The notes below the pieces were generated by a model. The model made no database searches. It was given only the letters and a program-made list of their open reading frames with translations, and was not told the origin of the DNA. A stretch of DNA of 64,000 bases, taken from NCBI RefSeq assembly GCF_003946725.1, contig NZ_RHOY01000010.1:51648-115647 (forward strand), given 5' to 3'. This DNA comes from Agrilactobacillus yilanensis (GTDB taxonomy: Bacteria > Bacillota > Bacilli > Lactobacillales > Lactobacillaceae). Each line of letters begins with the position of its first letter. The first letter of the stretch is position 1. Position numbers and translations under genes: made by a program. Below are positions 17,778 through 30,408 of the stretch, piece after piece.

Positions 17778-18688
17778 TGTCTAAGAAATTAAGTTATACT
17801 GTTACCGAAAATGGTGGTCGCTTAGATAAAGTCTTAAGCGCCGCCTTCCCAGAATTTACCCGCTCCAAAATCCAAAATTGGATCAAAAACGATGCGGTCA
17901 TGGCCAATGATCAACCGATTAAAGCAAACTATAAAGTAAAGCTAGGGGATCAGATTACCATTACTGTACCAGAGCCCAAGCCACTGACAGCACAACCAGA
18001 AAATATACCGTTGACTATTGTTTATGAAGATGACGATGTTATTGTGGTTAATAAACCCCAAGGCATGGTTGTTCATCCATCTGTAGGTCATGAAGCACAT
18101 ACGTTAGTCAACGCCTTGTTATACCATACAACTTTCTCAGATATTAATGATCAAATTCGGCCGGGGATTGTTCATCGCATTGACAAAGATACCTCCGGCT
18201 TATTAATGGTCGCCAAAAACGAATTAGCCATGCAGTCTTTATCAGCACAGCTGAAAGCTAAAACTAATGAACGGGTTTATTTAGCACTGGTTCATGGCAT
18301 TGTTAAAGCCGATAAAGGGACCATTGATGCACCTATTGGTCGAGATCCTAAGAATCGGCAACGGCAAGCAATTGTTGCTGATGGCCGCCATGCAGTGACG
18401 CACTTTGAAGTGCTGCAGCGTTTTTATAATTCTAATTTTACGTTTATCAAATGTATTTTAGAAACGGGCCGCACCCATCAAATTAGAGTACACTTACGCT
18501 ACATCGGCCATCCCATTGCAGGTGATCCGGTCTATGGCCCTAAAAAAACATTAGCTGGTAACGGTCAATTTTTGCACGCAGCTGTTTTAGGCTTCACGCA
18601 GCCACGTACTGGTGAAGTCTTACATTTTGAGGCACCACTACCGCCAATTTTTGAGAAAACACTGGCCCAATTACAAAAAAACAATTGA
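17777..18688 (+). CDS. rluD: RluD-family pseudouridine synthase
   Basis: This enzyme isomerises uridines to pseudouridines in 23S rRNA. The 303-residue protein has an N-terminal S4 RNA-binding domain (about 13-75, RLDKVLSAAFPEFTRSKIQ). The RluA/RluD catalytic domain contains the aspartate in HRIDKDTSGLLMVAK and the conserved GRTHQIRVHL. The GTG start at 17777 overlaps the lspA stop (TAGTG) and is preceded by AAGGAG. The TGA stop lies inside the -35 box of the pyr promoter. It corresponds to Bacillus YlyB. Exact rRNA positions are inferred from the family. Confidence 0.93.
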   Translation: MSKKLSYTVTENGGRLDKVLSAAFPEFTRSKIQNWIKNDAVMANDQPIKANYKVKLGDQITITVPEPKPLTAQPENIPLTIVYEDDDVIVVNKPQGMVVHPSVGHEAHTLVNALLYHTTFSDINDQIRPGIVHRIDKDTSGLLMVAKNELAMQSLSAQLKAKTNERVYLALVHGIVKADKGTIDAPIGRDPKNRQRQAIVADGRHAVTHFEVLQRFYNSNFTFIKCILETGRTHQIRVHLRYIGHPIAGDPVYGPKKTLAGNGQFLHAAVLGFTQPRTGEVLHFEAPLPPIFEKTLAQLQKNN

Positions 18689-18713
18689 CATCTAACAGAT
18701 TTTTCGGTATAGT
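18685..18713 (+). promoter_or_regulatory. Promoter of the pyr operon
   Basis: A consensus TTGACA (18685-18690) and TATAGT (18708-18713) are separated by exactly 17 bases. The -35 box overlaps the rluD stop codon. Transcription should start near 18720, giving a leader of about 165 bases. Confidence 0.9.
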
Positions 18714-18743
18714 TATGGCAATCAAATAGAAACACCTTTAATT

Positions 18744-19428
<685 letters not shown>

Positions 19429-19445
19429 GCGGTAGGTGAGTTTCG

Positions 19446-20735
19446 TTGGCAGATAAAAAACCATTTCATAATGATGAAGTTATTTTAGATATTCAGGATA
19501 GACCCACACTAGGTCATTGGTTTGGCCTTTCAATTCAGCATTTGTTCGCAATGTTCGGTTCAACTGTACTTGTTCCAATTCTAGTCGGCTTAAACCCAGG
19601 GATCGCCTTATTCAGTTCCGGGGTCGGCACCTTAATGTACATCTTAATTACAAAAGGTAAGATTCCAGCGTACATGGGTTCAAGTTTTTCTTTCATCGTA
19701 CCGATGTTAGCCTTAATGAAAACTACCGGCTACCCCGGAATTGCCCAAGGGACCGTGGCAGTTGGTGCTATGTATTTAATCGTTTCACTGATTATTTCAC
19801 GGATCGGTTATGCTTGGATCGACAAAGCCTTACCACCCATCGTTGTGGGCCCCATCGTTATGGTTATCGGTTTATCTTTAGCCGGCACCGCCGCTAAAGA
19901 TGCCACAATGAATGGTAATAACTACGATATTCGTTACTTTATCGTCGCAATGGCCACCGTAATTATCGCAATTATTCTAAACATGTTCCTCAAAGGCTTC
20001 TTAAGCCAAATCGCCATTTTACTAGGTATTATTGCTGGGTACCTCCTAGCAGTGGTTGTCGGTATTGTCAATTTTCAACCTGTAATTGATGCCGCATGGT
20101 TCAAATTACCAGACTTCGAATTTCCATTCATCAGCTACAGTCCTAAACTTTATCTGGGCGCCATCTTAAGCATGATGCCCATTGCCTTTGTTACAATGAC
20201 TGAGCATATGGGCCATATCATGGTCTTAAACGGGTTAACCCACCGTAACTTCTTCAAAAATCCTGGCTTGCATCGAACCTTAGCCGGTGATGGGACAGCT
20301 TCAATTATCGCCGGTTTCGTCGGTGGCCCTCCGGTAACTTCATACGGTGAAAACATCGGCGTACTTGCCATTACAAAAGTCCACAGTGTTTACGTCTTAA
20401 TCGGCGCCGGGGTTTTCGCAGTCCTCTTCAGTTTTATCGGTAAATTAAGTGCCTTAATTCAAAGTATTCCATCACCAGTCATTGGTGGTATCAGCTTCTT
20501 ACTATTCGGGGTTATCGCTTCCAGCGGATTACGTGTTTTGATCGATAATCACATTGACTTTAACTTAAAACGCAACCTGATGATCGGTTCTTCAGTCTTA
20601 GTCATCGGTATCGGGAATGCCTACTTACAAATCGGCAACTTCCAATTTTCAGGGATTGCCATCGCTACTATCTTAGGAATTATCTTAAATCTAGTTTTAC
20701 CACAAAAAGCCGCAAGCGAAAGGGAAGTGCATTAA
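19446..20735 (+). CDS. pyrP: Uracil permease
   Basis: This is a nucleobase-cation symporter-2 family protein that imports uracil with protons. The 429-residue polytopic protein has about 12-14 membrane segments. Typical conserved parts are PTLGHWFGLSIQHLFAMFGST near the N terminus and the substrate-site motif region GGPPVTSYGENIGVLAITKV. The start is a TTG at 19446 preceded by TAGGTGAG. It lies between pyrR and pyrB as in Bacillus, tying uracil uptake to UMP need. Confidence 0.95.
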   Translation: MADKKPFHNDEVILDIQDRPTLGHWFGLSIQHLFAMFGSTVLVPILVGLNPGIALFSSGVGTLMYILITKGKIPAYMGSSFSFIVPMLALMKTTGYPGIAQGTVAVGAMYLIVSLIISRIGYAWIDKALPPIVVGPIVMVIGLSLAGTAAKDATMNGNNYDIRYFIVAMATVIIAIILNMFLKGFLSQIAILLGIIAGYLLAVVVGIVNFQPVIDAAWFKLPDFEFPFISYSPKLYLGAILSMMPIAFVTMTEHMGHIMVLNGLTHRNFFKNPGLHRTLAGDGTASIIAGFVGGPPVTSYGENIGVLAITKVHSVYVLIGAGVFAVLFSFIGKLSALIQSIPSPVIGGISFLLFGVIASSGLRVLIDNHIDFNLKRNLMIGSSVLVIGIGNAYLQIGNFQFSGIAIATILGIILNLVLPQKAASEREVH

Positions 20736-20738
20736 AAA

Positions 20739-21695
20739 ATGACAATTTTAAAGCAGAACTTTACAACCATTGAAGATTTAACAGAAACTGATGTTTTGAG
20801 TATTATTCATAGAGCACAAGCATTCAAAAATGGTGAAACCGTTGAGTTAAGACGTCCAGTTTATGCGATCAATATGTTTTTTGAAAACAGTACCCGCACA
20901 CACACAAGTTTTGAAATGGCTGAACGTCGCTTAGGGTTACAAGTTCTCAGCTTTGAAGCACAAACAAGTTCAATCAAAAAAGGTGAATCGCTCTATGATA
21001 CCGTTAAGACGGTTCAATCAATCGGTGCAGATATCGCCGTTATCCGTCATCCTCAAGCCAATTACTACGATCAACTGATTCAACCTGACAATAGTAATAT
21101 CGCCATTCTTAACGGCGGTGATGGCGCTGGTCAGCATCCTTCCCAATGTTTACTAGATGTGATGACAATTTTTGAAGAATTTGGTCATTTTGACGGCTTA
21201 AAAGTCGGCATTGTCGGCGATTTAGAACATTCTCGTGTCGCACGCTCTAACATGATGCTCTTAACCAAACTCGGCGCTAAAGTTGCTTTTTCTGGCCCTG
21301 ATGCTTGGTATACAAAAGACTTTGAAGCCTATGGTCCGCACATGAGCATGGATGAATTGGTTCAAGAAGTAGACGTTATGATGTTACTACGGGTACAACA
21401 TGAACGTTTGACAAATGAATCAAATGAAAGTTTTTCTAAAGAAGCATATCATGAAAAATATGGCTTAACGATGGCTAGAGCTGAAAAATTGCAAAATCAC
21501 GCAATCATCATGCATCCCGCACCCGTCAATCGCGATGTAGAAATTGCTTCTGATTTAGTGGAATGCCCACAATCTAGAATCTTCCAACAAATGAGTAACG
21601 GCGTTTACACTAGAATGGCCATGTTAGAAACCGTCCTAGCAGCACGGCACTTGTTAGCACCACGGGCAACTGCCACAATTACTTTGGGGGCTTAA
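20739..21695 (+). CDS. pyrB: Aspartate carbamoyltransferase catalytic subunit
   Basis: It condenses carbamoyl phosphate and aspartate to carbamoyl-aspartate, the first committed pyrimidine step. The 318-residue protein has the carbamoyl-phosphate site [13 protein letters not shown], then [17 protein letters not shown] and [12 protein letters not shown]. There is no pyrI regulatory subunit, as in other Firmicutes. The ATG is 3 bases after the pyrP stop; the ribosome site AAAGGGAAG lies within the end of pyrP, so translation is coupled. Confidence 0.97.
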   Translation: MTILKQNFTTIEDLTETDVLSIIHRAQAFKNGETVELRRPVYAINMFFENSTRTHTSFEMAERRLGLQVLSFEAQTSSIKKGESLYDTVKTVQSIGADIAVIRHPQANYYDQLIQPDNSNIAILNGGDGAGQHPSQCLLDVMTIFEEFGHFDGLKVGIVGDLEHSRVARSNMMLLTKLGAKVAFSGPDAWYTKDFEAYGPHMSMDELVQEVDVMMLLRVQHERLTNESNESFSKEAYHEKYGLTMARAEKLQNHAIIMHPAPVNRDVEIASDLVECPQSRIFQQMSNGVYTRMAMLETVLAARHLLAPRATATITLGA

Positions 21696-21698
21696 ATC

Positions 21699-22973
21699 AT
21701 GCAAACACTCATTAAAAACGGCTTAGTTTATACGAATCAACAATTACATCACGCCGATGTTCTAATTGAAGATGAAAAAATTAAAGCCATCAGTCCAGAC
21801 ATCAACGTTTCAGCCGATGTTACATGCATTGATGCCCAAGACAAATTAGTTACCCCGGGTTTAGTCGATATCCACGTTCATTTTAGAGAACCTGGGTTTA
21901 CCCATAAAGAAACCATTGACAGTGGCAGTTTAGCAGCAGCCCATGGCGGTTTTACCACCGTGTGTGCCATGCCAAACTTGAATCCAGTACCAAATACCGC
22001 CCAACTATTAAAGGCACAAATTAAACGAAATCAAACAGATGGTCATATTAAAATAAACCAATATGCCCCAATTACCAACGACTTAACTTCAACAGATTTA
22101 ACCGATGCGGCTGCGCTTAAAGCGGCTGGGGCAATTGCCTTAACCAATGATGGCAAAGGCGTTCAATCTGCAGGCACTATGTACGACGCAATGTTATTAG
22201 CAAAAGCCGTTGACCTGCCAATCGTTGCCCATGTAGAAGATGATAGCTTAGTCCGTGGCGGCGTTATGAACGCCGGTGTAACGGCTGAAAAATTAGGTTT
22301 ACCAGGTATTTTAAGTGTTTCTGAATCTAGTCAAGTTGCGCGGGATATCGCCTTAGCCGCCGCAACTGGTGCCCATTATCACATCTGTCACATCTCTACT
22401 GCCGAAAGTATTCGCCAAGTTCGTGAAGCGAAAAAAGCGGGCATCAGCGTCACTTGTGAAGTCACACCACATCATCTTGTACTAGATGACACGATGATTA
22501 CCCATGATGATCCAATGATGAAAATGAATCCACCGTTACGCGGATTTGAAGATCGGCAAGCGCTCATTGCCGGTTTAATTGACGGTACAATTGATTGTAT
22601 CGCCACGGATCATGCCCCCCACAGCGCCGAAGAAAAAGCCGGTTCTATGCGGACAGCGCCATTTGGCATTACCGGTTCTGAAACAGCATTTGCGGTGCTT
22701 TATACACAACTTGTCCGGACACGTATGGTATCATTAAGTCAATTATTAGCGGCACTGACTCATAAACCAGCTGCCGTTTTAAAGCTGAACGCTGGCCAAT
22801 TGCAAGCAGCACAACCTGCAGACATTGCCATTTTTGACTTAAACACAGCACATACCATTCAAGTTAGTGATTTTGTTTCAAAGGGTAAAAACACACCATT
22901 TATTGGTGATACGGTTTATGGCTGGCCAACAGCAACTTATGTCAACGGTCAAAAAATCCATTTCCCGATTTAG
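21699..22973 (+). CDS. pyrC: Dihydroorotase
   Basis: This amidohydrolase cyclises carbamoyl-aspartate to dihydroorotate. The 424-residue type I (class I) enzyme has the zinc-binding [44 protein letters not shown] and [13 protein letters not shown] with the metal-binding aspartate. The ATG is 3 bases after pyrB. Its stop codon overlaps the ribosome binding site of carA. Confidence 0.97.
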   Translation: MQTLIKNGLVYTNQQLHHADVLIEDEKIKAISPDINVSADVTCIDAQDKLVTPGLVDIHVHFREPGFTHKETIDSGSLAAAHGGFTTVCAMPNLNPVPNTAQLLKAQIKRNQTDGHIKINQYAPITNDLTSTDLTDAAALKAAGAIALTNDGKGVQSAGTMYDAMLLAKAVDLPIVAHVEDDSLVRGGVMNAGVTAEKLGLPGILSVSESSQVARDIALAAATGAHYHICHISTAESIRQVREAKKAGISVTCEVTPHHLVLDDTMITHDDPMMKMNPPLRGFEDRQALIAGLIDGTIDCIATDHAPHSAEEKAGSMRTAPFGITGSETAFAVLYTQLVRTRMVSLSQLLAALTHKPAAVLKLNAGQLQAAQPADIAIFDLNTAHTIQVSDFVSKGKNTPFIGDTVYGWPTATYVNGQKIHFPI

Positions 22974-22983
22974 GAGGGCTACA

Positions 22984-24081
22984 ATGAAACGGTACTTAAT
23001 CCTCGAAGATGGTAGTATCTTTGTTGGTGAAGGCTTCGGCGCACCATTTACAACCACCGGTGAAATTGTTTTTAATACAGGTATGAGTGGCTATCAAGAA
23101 ACAATTACAGATCAATCTTATAACGGACAAATCATCACATTTACTTATCCTTTAATTGGTAATTACGGCATCAACCGCGATGACTTTGAGTCTATTGTCC
23201 CAACTTGTAAAGGGATCGTCGTTCACGAAGCCGCTAGACGTGCCAGCAATTGGCGGGATCAAATCTCTCTAGATGAATTTTTGAAAGCCAAAAAAATTCC
23301 AGGGATTACGGGGATTGATACCCGGGCTTTAACCAAACGCATTCGTTCCCGAGGCACAATGAAGGGCAGTATTATGGACGCTGCAGATGAACACGCCTTT
23401 GATCAGCTCAAAGCTTTAGTCCTGCCTAAAAATCAAGTACAACAAGTTTCCACATCCCAAGCTTATCCTAGTCCAGATGTGGGTCGTAATATTGTCGTTG
23501 TTGATTTTGGCCTAAAGCATTCTATTTTAAGAGAGTTATCCAGACGCAACTGTAACATTACAGTTGTGCCTTATAATATAACGGCTGAAGAAATTTTAGA
23601 TTTAGATCCAGACGGCGTCATGTTAACTAATGGCCCTGGTGATCCTACTGATGTTCCAGAAGCAATCACGATGATTCAAGGTATTCAAGGCAAAATTCCA
23701 ATTTTCGGCATTTGCCTAGGACACCAATTGTTTGCGCTAGCTAATGGCTGTACAACATATAAAATGCGTTTTGGCCATCGAGGTTTTAATCATCCCGTCC
23801 GGGAAATTGCCACTGGTCGCATTGATTTTACCTCACAAAACCATGGCTATGCCGTAAAAAAAGCATCCATTGATAAAGATCAATTAATCATTACCCATGA
23901 AGAAATTAATGATGAAACCATTGAAGGTTTAAGACATCGCTTTTATCCCGCATTATCCGTCCAGTTTCATCCTGATGCTGCACCGGGACCACATGATGCA
24001 AATCATTTATTTGATGAATTTATGGAAATGATCGATGCCTTTCAAGCAAAAAACAACTCTAAACTCAAGCACCAATTCTAG
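22984..24081 (+). CDS. carA: Carbamoyl-phosphate synthase small subunit (glutaminase)
   Basis: CarA releases ammonia from glutamine and channels it to CarB. The 365-residue protein has the small-subunit N-terminal domain ([20 protein letters not shown]) and a class I glutamine amidotransferase domain. That domain has the nucleophilic cysteine in [13 protein letters not shown] and the histidine in [11 protein letters not shown]. The frame is open upstream from 22867, overlapping pyrC. The ATG at 22984 has AGGAGGG at 22973-22979 and is the real start. Being inside the pyr operon, it is under PyrR control. Confidence 0.96.
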   Translation: MKRYLILEDGSIFVGEGFGAPFTTTGEIVFNTGMSGYQETITDQSYNGQIITFTYPLIGNYGINRDDFESIVPTCKGIVVHEAARRASNWRDQISLDEFLKAKKIPGITGIDTRALTKRIRSRGTMKGSIMDAADEHAFDQLKALVLPKNQVQQVSTSQAYPSPDVGRNIVVVDFGLKHSILRELSRRNCNITVVPYNITAEEILDLDPDGVMLTNGPGDPTDVPEAITMIQGIQGKIPIFGICLGHQLFALANGCTTYKMRFGHRGFNHPVREIATGRIDFTSQNHGYAVKKASIDKDQLIITHEEINDETIEGLRHRFYPALSVQFHPDAAPGPHDANHLFDEFMEMIDAFQAKNNSKLKHQF

Positions 24082-24107
24082 ATATTAGGAAGGAATGGCG
24101 TTAACCT

Positions 24108-27100
24108 ATGCCTAAACGGACAGATTTGCATAAAATCTTAGTTATTGGTTCTGGACCAATCATCATTGGTCAGGCCGCTGAATTTGATTATTCAGGCACT
24201 CAAGCTTGCTTAGCTCTTAAAGAAGAAGGCTATGAAGTGGTTTTAATAAACTCAAATCCTGCAACAATTATGACAGATAAAGAAATTGCTGACAAAGTAT
24301 ATATTGAACCAATTACTTTAGAATTTGTTTCACAAATCTTACGCAAGGAACTTCCTGACGCTATTTTACCAACATTAGGCGGACAAACCGGCTTAAATAT
24401 TGCCATGTCTCTATCTAAAACCGGTATTTTAGAGGCCCTAGACATTGAATTATTAGGTACAAATCTAGAAGCCATCGATAAAGCCGAAGATCGGGAATCT
24501 TTTAAAGAATTAATGCAAGACTTAAAAGAACCCATTCCTAGTTCCCAAATTGCTTATAACTTAAAAGAAGCTCAGGATTTTGTTGCTGAAATTGGCTATC
24601 CAGTCATCATTCGCCCAGCCTTCACTCTAGGCGGCACTGGCGGTGGGATCGCCACAAATGACGACGAACTGCAAAGTATTGTTGAAAATGGGCTCGCCTT
24701 ATCACCAGTAACTCAAGTTTTAGTTGAACAGAGTATTGCTGGTTATAAAGAAATTGAATTTGAAGTGATGCGTGACGCTGCCGATAACGCGTTAGTTGTC
24801 TGCAACATGGAAAACTTTGATCCGGTGGGCATCCATACCGGAGATTCTATCGTCTTTGCCCCCGTTCAAACTTTATCTGACAAAGAAGTTCAAATGTTAC
24901 GTGACGCCTCTTTAAAGATCATTCGGGCTTTAAAAATCGAAGGTGGCTGTAACGTGCAGCTAGCACTGGATCCCAACAGCTTTAATTACTATGTTATTGA
25001 AGTGAACCCTCGGGTTAGCCGTTCTTCCGCATTAGCCTCTAAAGCCACTGGCTATCCCATCGCTAAAATGGCCGCTAAAATTGCAGTAGGTCTACATTTA
25101 GATGAAATTCAAAATCCAGTCACCGCCCAGACCCTGGCTGAATTTGAACCTGCCTTAGACTACGTTGTTGCTAAAATTCCCCGCTGGCCATTTGATAAAT
25201 TTGAAAAAGGGGATCGTACTTTAGGCACCCAAATGAAAGCCACCGGCGAAGTTATGGCCATTGGGCGAAATATTGAAGAGAGTTTGCTAAAAGCTGTACG
25301 TTCTTTAGAAATAGGCGTTGATCATTTACAAATACCAGAATTAGCCGATGTTTTAGACGATCAATTGGCTGAAAAAATTATTCGACCACAAGATGATCGG
25401 CTGTTTTATCTCGCCGAAGCCTTAAGACGAGGGTATACCGTTGAAGAATTAGCCGAACTATCTAAAATTGACCTCTTTTTCTTAGACAAGCTGCAACATA
25501 TCGTAGAGATTGAAAAATTATTAGCCCATGAACCGAATAACTTAGATCATTTAACCTTAGCAAAGAAAAACGGTTTTTCTGATGCGGCCATTGCCAATAT
25601 TTGGCATTCTGATGCAGCCAACATTCGGGCAATGCGCAAATCTCAAAATATTATTCCTGTTTATAAAATGGTAGATACTTGCGCTGGTGAATTTGATGCC
25701 ACAACCCCTTATTTTTACAGCACTTATGAAACTGAAAATGAAAGCGACCGAACCCATAAACCTTCTGTTTTAGTCCTAGGTTCTGGCCCGATTCGTATTG
25801 GTCAAGGCGTGGAATTTGATTACGCCACCGTCCATTCCGTAAAAGCCATTCAAGAAGCTGGCTATGAAGCCATTATCATGAACAGTAATCCAGAAACAGT
25901 TTCAACTGATTTTTCAATCTCCGACAAACTGTATTTTGAACCATTAACTGCAGAAGACGTCTTAAATGTGATTGATCTTGAACAGCCGCTAGGAGTTATT
26001 GTCCAATTTGGTGGGCAAACCGCAATTAATTTAGCCGCACCGTTAGTAGAAAATGGGGTCAAAATTCTGGGCACCAACTTAGCGGATTTAGACCGGGCTG
26101 AAGATCGGGACTTATTTGAACAAGTCCTCATCGATCAAGACATTGCCCATCCCGTTGGCGACACCGTTACCAACGCTGAAGTCGCACCAAGTGTCGCTGC
26201 TAAAATTGGTTATCCTGTTTTAGTGCGGCCAAGTTATGTTTTAGGCGGCCGAGCTATGGAAATTGTGCACAATGAACGTGAATTAAATAATTACATGGCG
26301 AATGCCGTTAAAGCTTCAAATGCCCATCCCGTTTTGATTGACAGCTATCTTGTAGGTCAAGAATGTGAAGTGGATGCCATCTGTGATGGAGAAACCGTCT
26401 TGATTCCAGGAATTATGGAACATATCGAGCGTGCTGGTATTCATTCCGGCGACTCCATGGCCGTTTATCCGCCACAAAATATGTCTCAAGAAATTATTGA
26501 AACCATCGTCAGCTATACTAAAAAATTAGCCTTGAGTATGCACTGCATTGGCATGATGAATGTTCAGTTTGTGATCCATGACGATAAACCTTACGTCATC
26601 GAAGTGAATCCTAGAGCTAGCCGGACGGTCCCATTCTTAAGCAAAGTAACCGGGATTTCCATGGCGCAAGTCGCAACACAAGTCGTTTTGGGCAAAAAGT
26701 TAAAAGACCTAGGTTATCCGGATGGCTTAGTTAAACCTGATGCGTTAATCCATGTCAAAGCACCCGTTTTCTCATTTTCGAAGCTCGCTAAAGTGGACAG
26801 TTTATTAGGGCCCGAAATGAAATCCACCGGTGAGGTCATGGGTTCAGATAAAACACTAGAAAAGGCTTTGTATAAGGCCTTTGAAGCAGCGAAATTACAT
26901 TTACCAGAATATGGCAATATTTTATTCACCGTGGTGGACGAAGATAAACCAGAAGCTTTGAGCTTAGCCCAACGATTCCGAGAAGTCGGCTATCAAATTC
27001 TAGCCACAAAAGGCACTGCCGCTTACTTTAAAGCCCACGGTGTCAAAGCCAAAGCGGTTCAAAAGATCCATGAATCCGACAATAATAATTTGCTTCATAA

Positions 27101-27290
27101 TTTAGAAAGAGGTCAGATTCAAGCCGTTGTGAATACGATGGGGCAAGATGATAATGATACTGCCAACGACGGTCAGGATATTCGTGAAACGACGATTATG
27201 CATGGCGTGCCGTTATTTACATCATTAGATACAACCGCCGCCATTTTAAAAGTACTAGAATCTAAAAGCTTTATCACAAAACCATTATAG
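24108..27290 (+). CDS. carB: Carbamoyl-phosphate synthase large subunit
   Basis: CarB makes carbamoyl phosphate from bicarbonate, ammonia and two ATP. The 1060-residue protein has two homologous ATP-grasp halves (about 1-550 and 551-930). Each opens with a similar nucleotide-fold motif: [20 protein letters not shown], and [19 protein letters not shown] in the second half. The C-terminal MGS-like allosteric domain (about 930-1060) contains [11 protein letters not shown]. Length is normal. It forms a heterodimer with CarA, 26 bases upstream. Confidence 0.97.
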   Translation: MPKRTDLHKILVIGSGPIIIGQAAEFDYSGTQACLALKEEGYEVVLINSNPATIMTDKEIADKVYIEPITLEFVSQILRKELPDAILPTLGGQTGLNIAMSLSKTGILEALDIELLGTNLEAIDKAEDRESFKELMQDLKEPIPSSQIAYNLKEAQDFVAEIGYPVIIRPAFTLGGTGGGIATNDDELQSIVENGLALSPVTQVLVEQSIAGYKEIEFEVMRDAADNALVVCNMENFDPVGIHTGDSIVFAPVQTLSDKEVQMLRDASLKIIRALKIEGGCNVQLALDPNSFNYYVIEVNPRVSRSSALASKATGYPIAKMAAKIAVGLHLDEIQNPVTAQTLAEFEPALDYVVAKIPRWPFDKFEKGDRTLGTQMKATGEVMAIGRNIEESLLKAVRSLEIGVDHLQIPELADVLDDQLAEKIIRPQDDRLFYLAEALRRGYTVEELAELSKIDLFFLDKLQHIVEIEKLLAHEPNNLDHLTLAKKNGFSDAAIANIWHSDAANIRAMRKSQNIIPVYKMVDTCAGEFDATTPYFYSTYETENESDRTHKPSVLVLGSGPIRIGQGVEFDYATVHSVKAIQEAGYEAIIMNSNPETVSTDFSISDKLYFEPLTAEDVLNVIDLEQPLGVIVQFGGQTAINLAAPLVENGVKILGTNLADLDRAEDRDLFEQVLIDQDIAHPVGDTVTNAEVAPSVAAKIGYPVLVRPSYVLGGRAMEIVHNERELNNYMANAVKASNAHPVLIDSYLVGQECEVDAICDGETVLIPGIMEHIERAGIHSGDSMAVYPPQNMSQEIIETIVSYTKKLALSMHCIGMMNVQFVIHDDKPYVIEVNPRASRTVPFLSKVTGISMAQVATQVVLGKKLKDLGYPDGLVKPDALIHVKAPVFSFSKLAKVDSLLGPEMKSTGEVMGSDKTLEKALYKAFEAAKLHLPEYGNILFTVVDEDKPEALSLAQRFREVGYQILATKGTAAYFKAHGVKAKAVQKIHESDNNNLLHNLERGQIQAVVNTMGQDDNDTANDGQDIRETTIMHGVPLFTSLDTTAAILKVLESKSFITKPL

Positions 27291-27311
27291 AGACTAAAGA
27301 GGAGGTATAAC

Positions 27312-29002
<1,691 letters not shown>

Positions 29003-29014
29003 GGGAAAATATTA

Positions 29015-29722
29015 ATGACACTACCAATTATTGCTTTAGACTTTGAATCCACGGATGACCTATACAATTTCTTAGATAAATTTCCTAAGGATGAACATTT
29101 ATTTGTGAAGATTGGTATGGAAATGTTTTATCAAGCCGGGCCTAGCATTGTAAAAGAAATTAGTCGGCGGGGCCATGATATTTTCCTAGATTTAAAATTA
29201 CATGATATTCCAAATACGGTTAAGCGGGCAATGCATATTATCGGTGAATTAGGCAACATTAAACTCACAACGATCCATGCGGCTGGCGGTTCCAAGATGA
29301 TTACGGCAGCCAAAGAGGGGCTTTTATCTACCCCCGGCGGTCAAGACACAAAATTATTGGCCATCACCCAATTAACTTCTACTTCCCAACAACAATTAAA
29401 TTCAGAACAAAATATTTCTGGAACGATTATGGATAGTGTTGTAAATTATGCACAATTGGCCAAACAAAATGGGGCAGATGGGGTTGTTTCTTCCGGATTA
29501 GAAGTAACCGCTATAAAACAAGCCACAGACAATGATTTCTTATGTGTCACACCAGGGATTCGCTTAATTGCTGAACCAGATCAAGACCAAACCCGAGTGG
29601 TCACACCTGAAATCGCCCGTGCAAACGGCAGTGATTATATTGTCGTTGGACGCCCAATAACTAGAGCCACAGATGTTGTTGCAGCATATCAAAAAATTAA
29701 AACAAATTGGGGGCAAAACTAA
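29015..29722 (+). CDS. pyrF: Orotidine 5'-phosphate decarboxylase
   Basis: It decarboxylates OMP to UMP. The 235-residue TIM-barrel protein carries the active-site Asp-x-Lys-x-x-Asp motif in FLDLKLHDIPNTV, plus TIHAAGG and VTPGIR. The final segment SDYIVVGRPITRA binds phosphate. Its stop codon overlaps the ATG of pyrE by one base. Confidence 0.97.
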   Translation: MTLPIIALDFESTDDLYNFLDKFPKDEHLFVKIGMEMFYQAGPSIVKEISRRGHDIFLDLKLHDIPNTVKRAMHIIGELGNIKLTTIHAAGGSKMITAAKEGLLSTPGGQDTKLLAITQLTSTSQQQLNSEQNISGTIMDSVVNYAQLAKQNGADGVVSSGLEVTAIKQATDNDFLCVTPGIRLIAEPDQDQTRVVTPEIARANGSDYIVVGRPITRATDVVAAYQKIKTNWGQN

Positions 29723-30366
29723 TGCATCATATCTCTCCTGAACAAATTGCTAAAGATTTATTAAACGTTGAAGCGGTCTTTTTATCACCAGAAGAACCTT
29801 TTACCTGGGCCAGCGGTTTACATAGTCCCATTTATTGTGATAATCGTATCACTTTAGCTTATCCGATTATTCGTAAACACATTGCCAGAGGCTTAGCCCA
29901 AATTATTTCTGAAGATTTTCCTGGTGTAGAAGTCATCGCCGGCACGGCCACTGCAGGGATTCCCCATGCAGCTTGGGTCGCAGAATTATTAAATCTACCA
30001 ATGGTTTATATTCGTTCTAAACCTAAAGATCACGGTAAAGGCAATCAAATTGAAGGGCACTTGATCAAGGGACAAAAGATGGTCGTTATTGATGATCTGC
30101 TCTCCACCGGCGGCAGTGTTTTAAGTGCAGCACAAGCTGCCAAAAAAGAAGGGGCCGATGTAATTGGCGTAGTTGGTATTTTTAGCTATCAACTCAAAGC
30201 CGTCTATGCCAACTTTGAAGAAGCGAATATACCTTTTAGAACACTCACTAATTATACCCACCTCATTGATGTAGCTGCTCAAGAACACTACATTAAAGAA
30301 GAGACATTAGAGACACTAAAACAATGGCGTGAAGATCCTAAAGCCTGGTCTGAACAATTTGATTAA
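29722..30366 (+). CDS. pyrE: Orotate phosphoribosyltransferase
   Basis: It joins orotate and PRPP to give OMP. The 214-residue protein has the PRPP-binding motif MVVIDDLLSTGGSVLSAA and the type I PRTase flexible loop RSKPKDHGKGNQIEG. An upstream GTG (29707) keeps the frame open, but the ATG at 29722 overlaps the pyrF stop (TAATG), has GGGGG 8 bases before it and gives MHHISPEQIAKD. It is the last gene of the operon and is followed by a perfect hairpin. Confidence 0.96.
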   Translation: MHHISPEQIAKDLLNVEAVFLSPEEPFTWASGLHSPIYCDNRITLAYPIIRKHIARGLAQIISEDFPGVEVIAGTATAGIPHAAWVAELLNLPMVYIRSKPKDHGKGNQIEGHLIKGQKMVVIDDLLSTGGSVLSAAQAAKKEGADVIGVVGIFSYQLKAVYANFEEANIPFRTLTNYTHLIDVAAQEHYIKEETLETLKQWREDPKAWSEQFD

Positions 30367-30404
30367 ACAAAAAGGATATATCAATATTGATATATCCTTT
30401 TTTG
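30367..30404. terminator. Bidirectional terminator between pyrE and rqcH
   Basis: A nearly perfect palindrome, with AAAAAGGATATATCA and TGATATATCCTTTTT as arms, is flanked by A and T runs. It should stop both the pyr operon and the convergent rqcH. Confidence 0.93.
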
Positions 30405-30408
30405 TTTC

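Noticed and set aside
22867..22983. N-terminal extension of carA overlapping pyrC
   Set aside because: The overlap with pyrC and the strong AGGAGGG before ATG 22984 exclude it.
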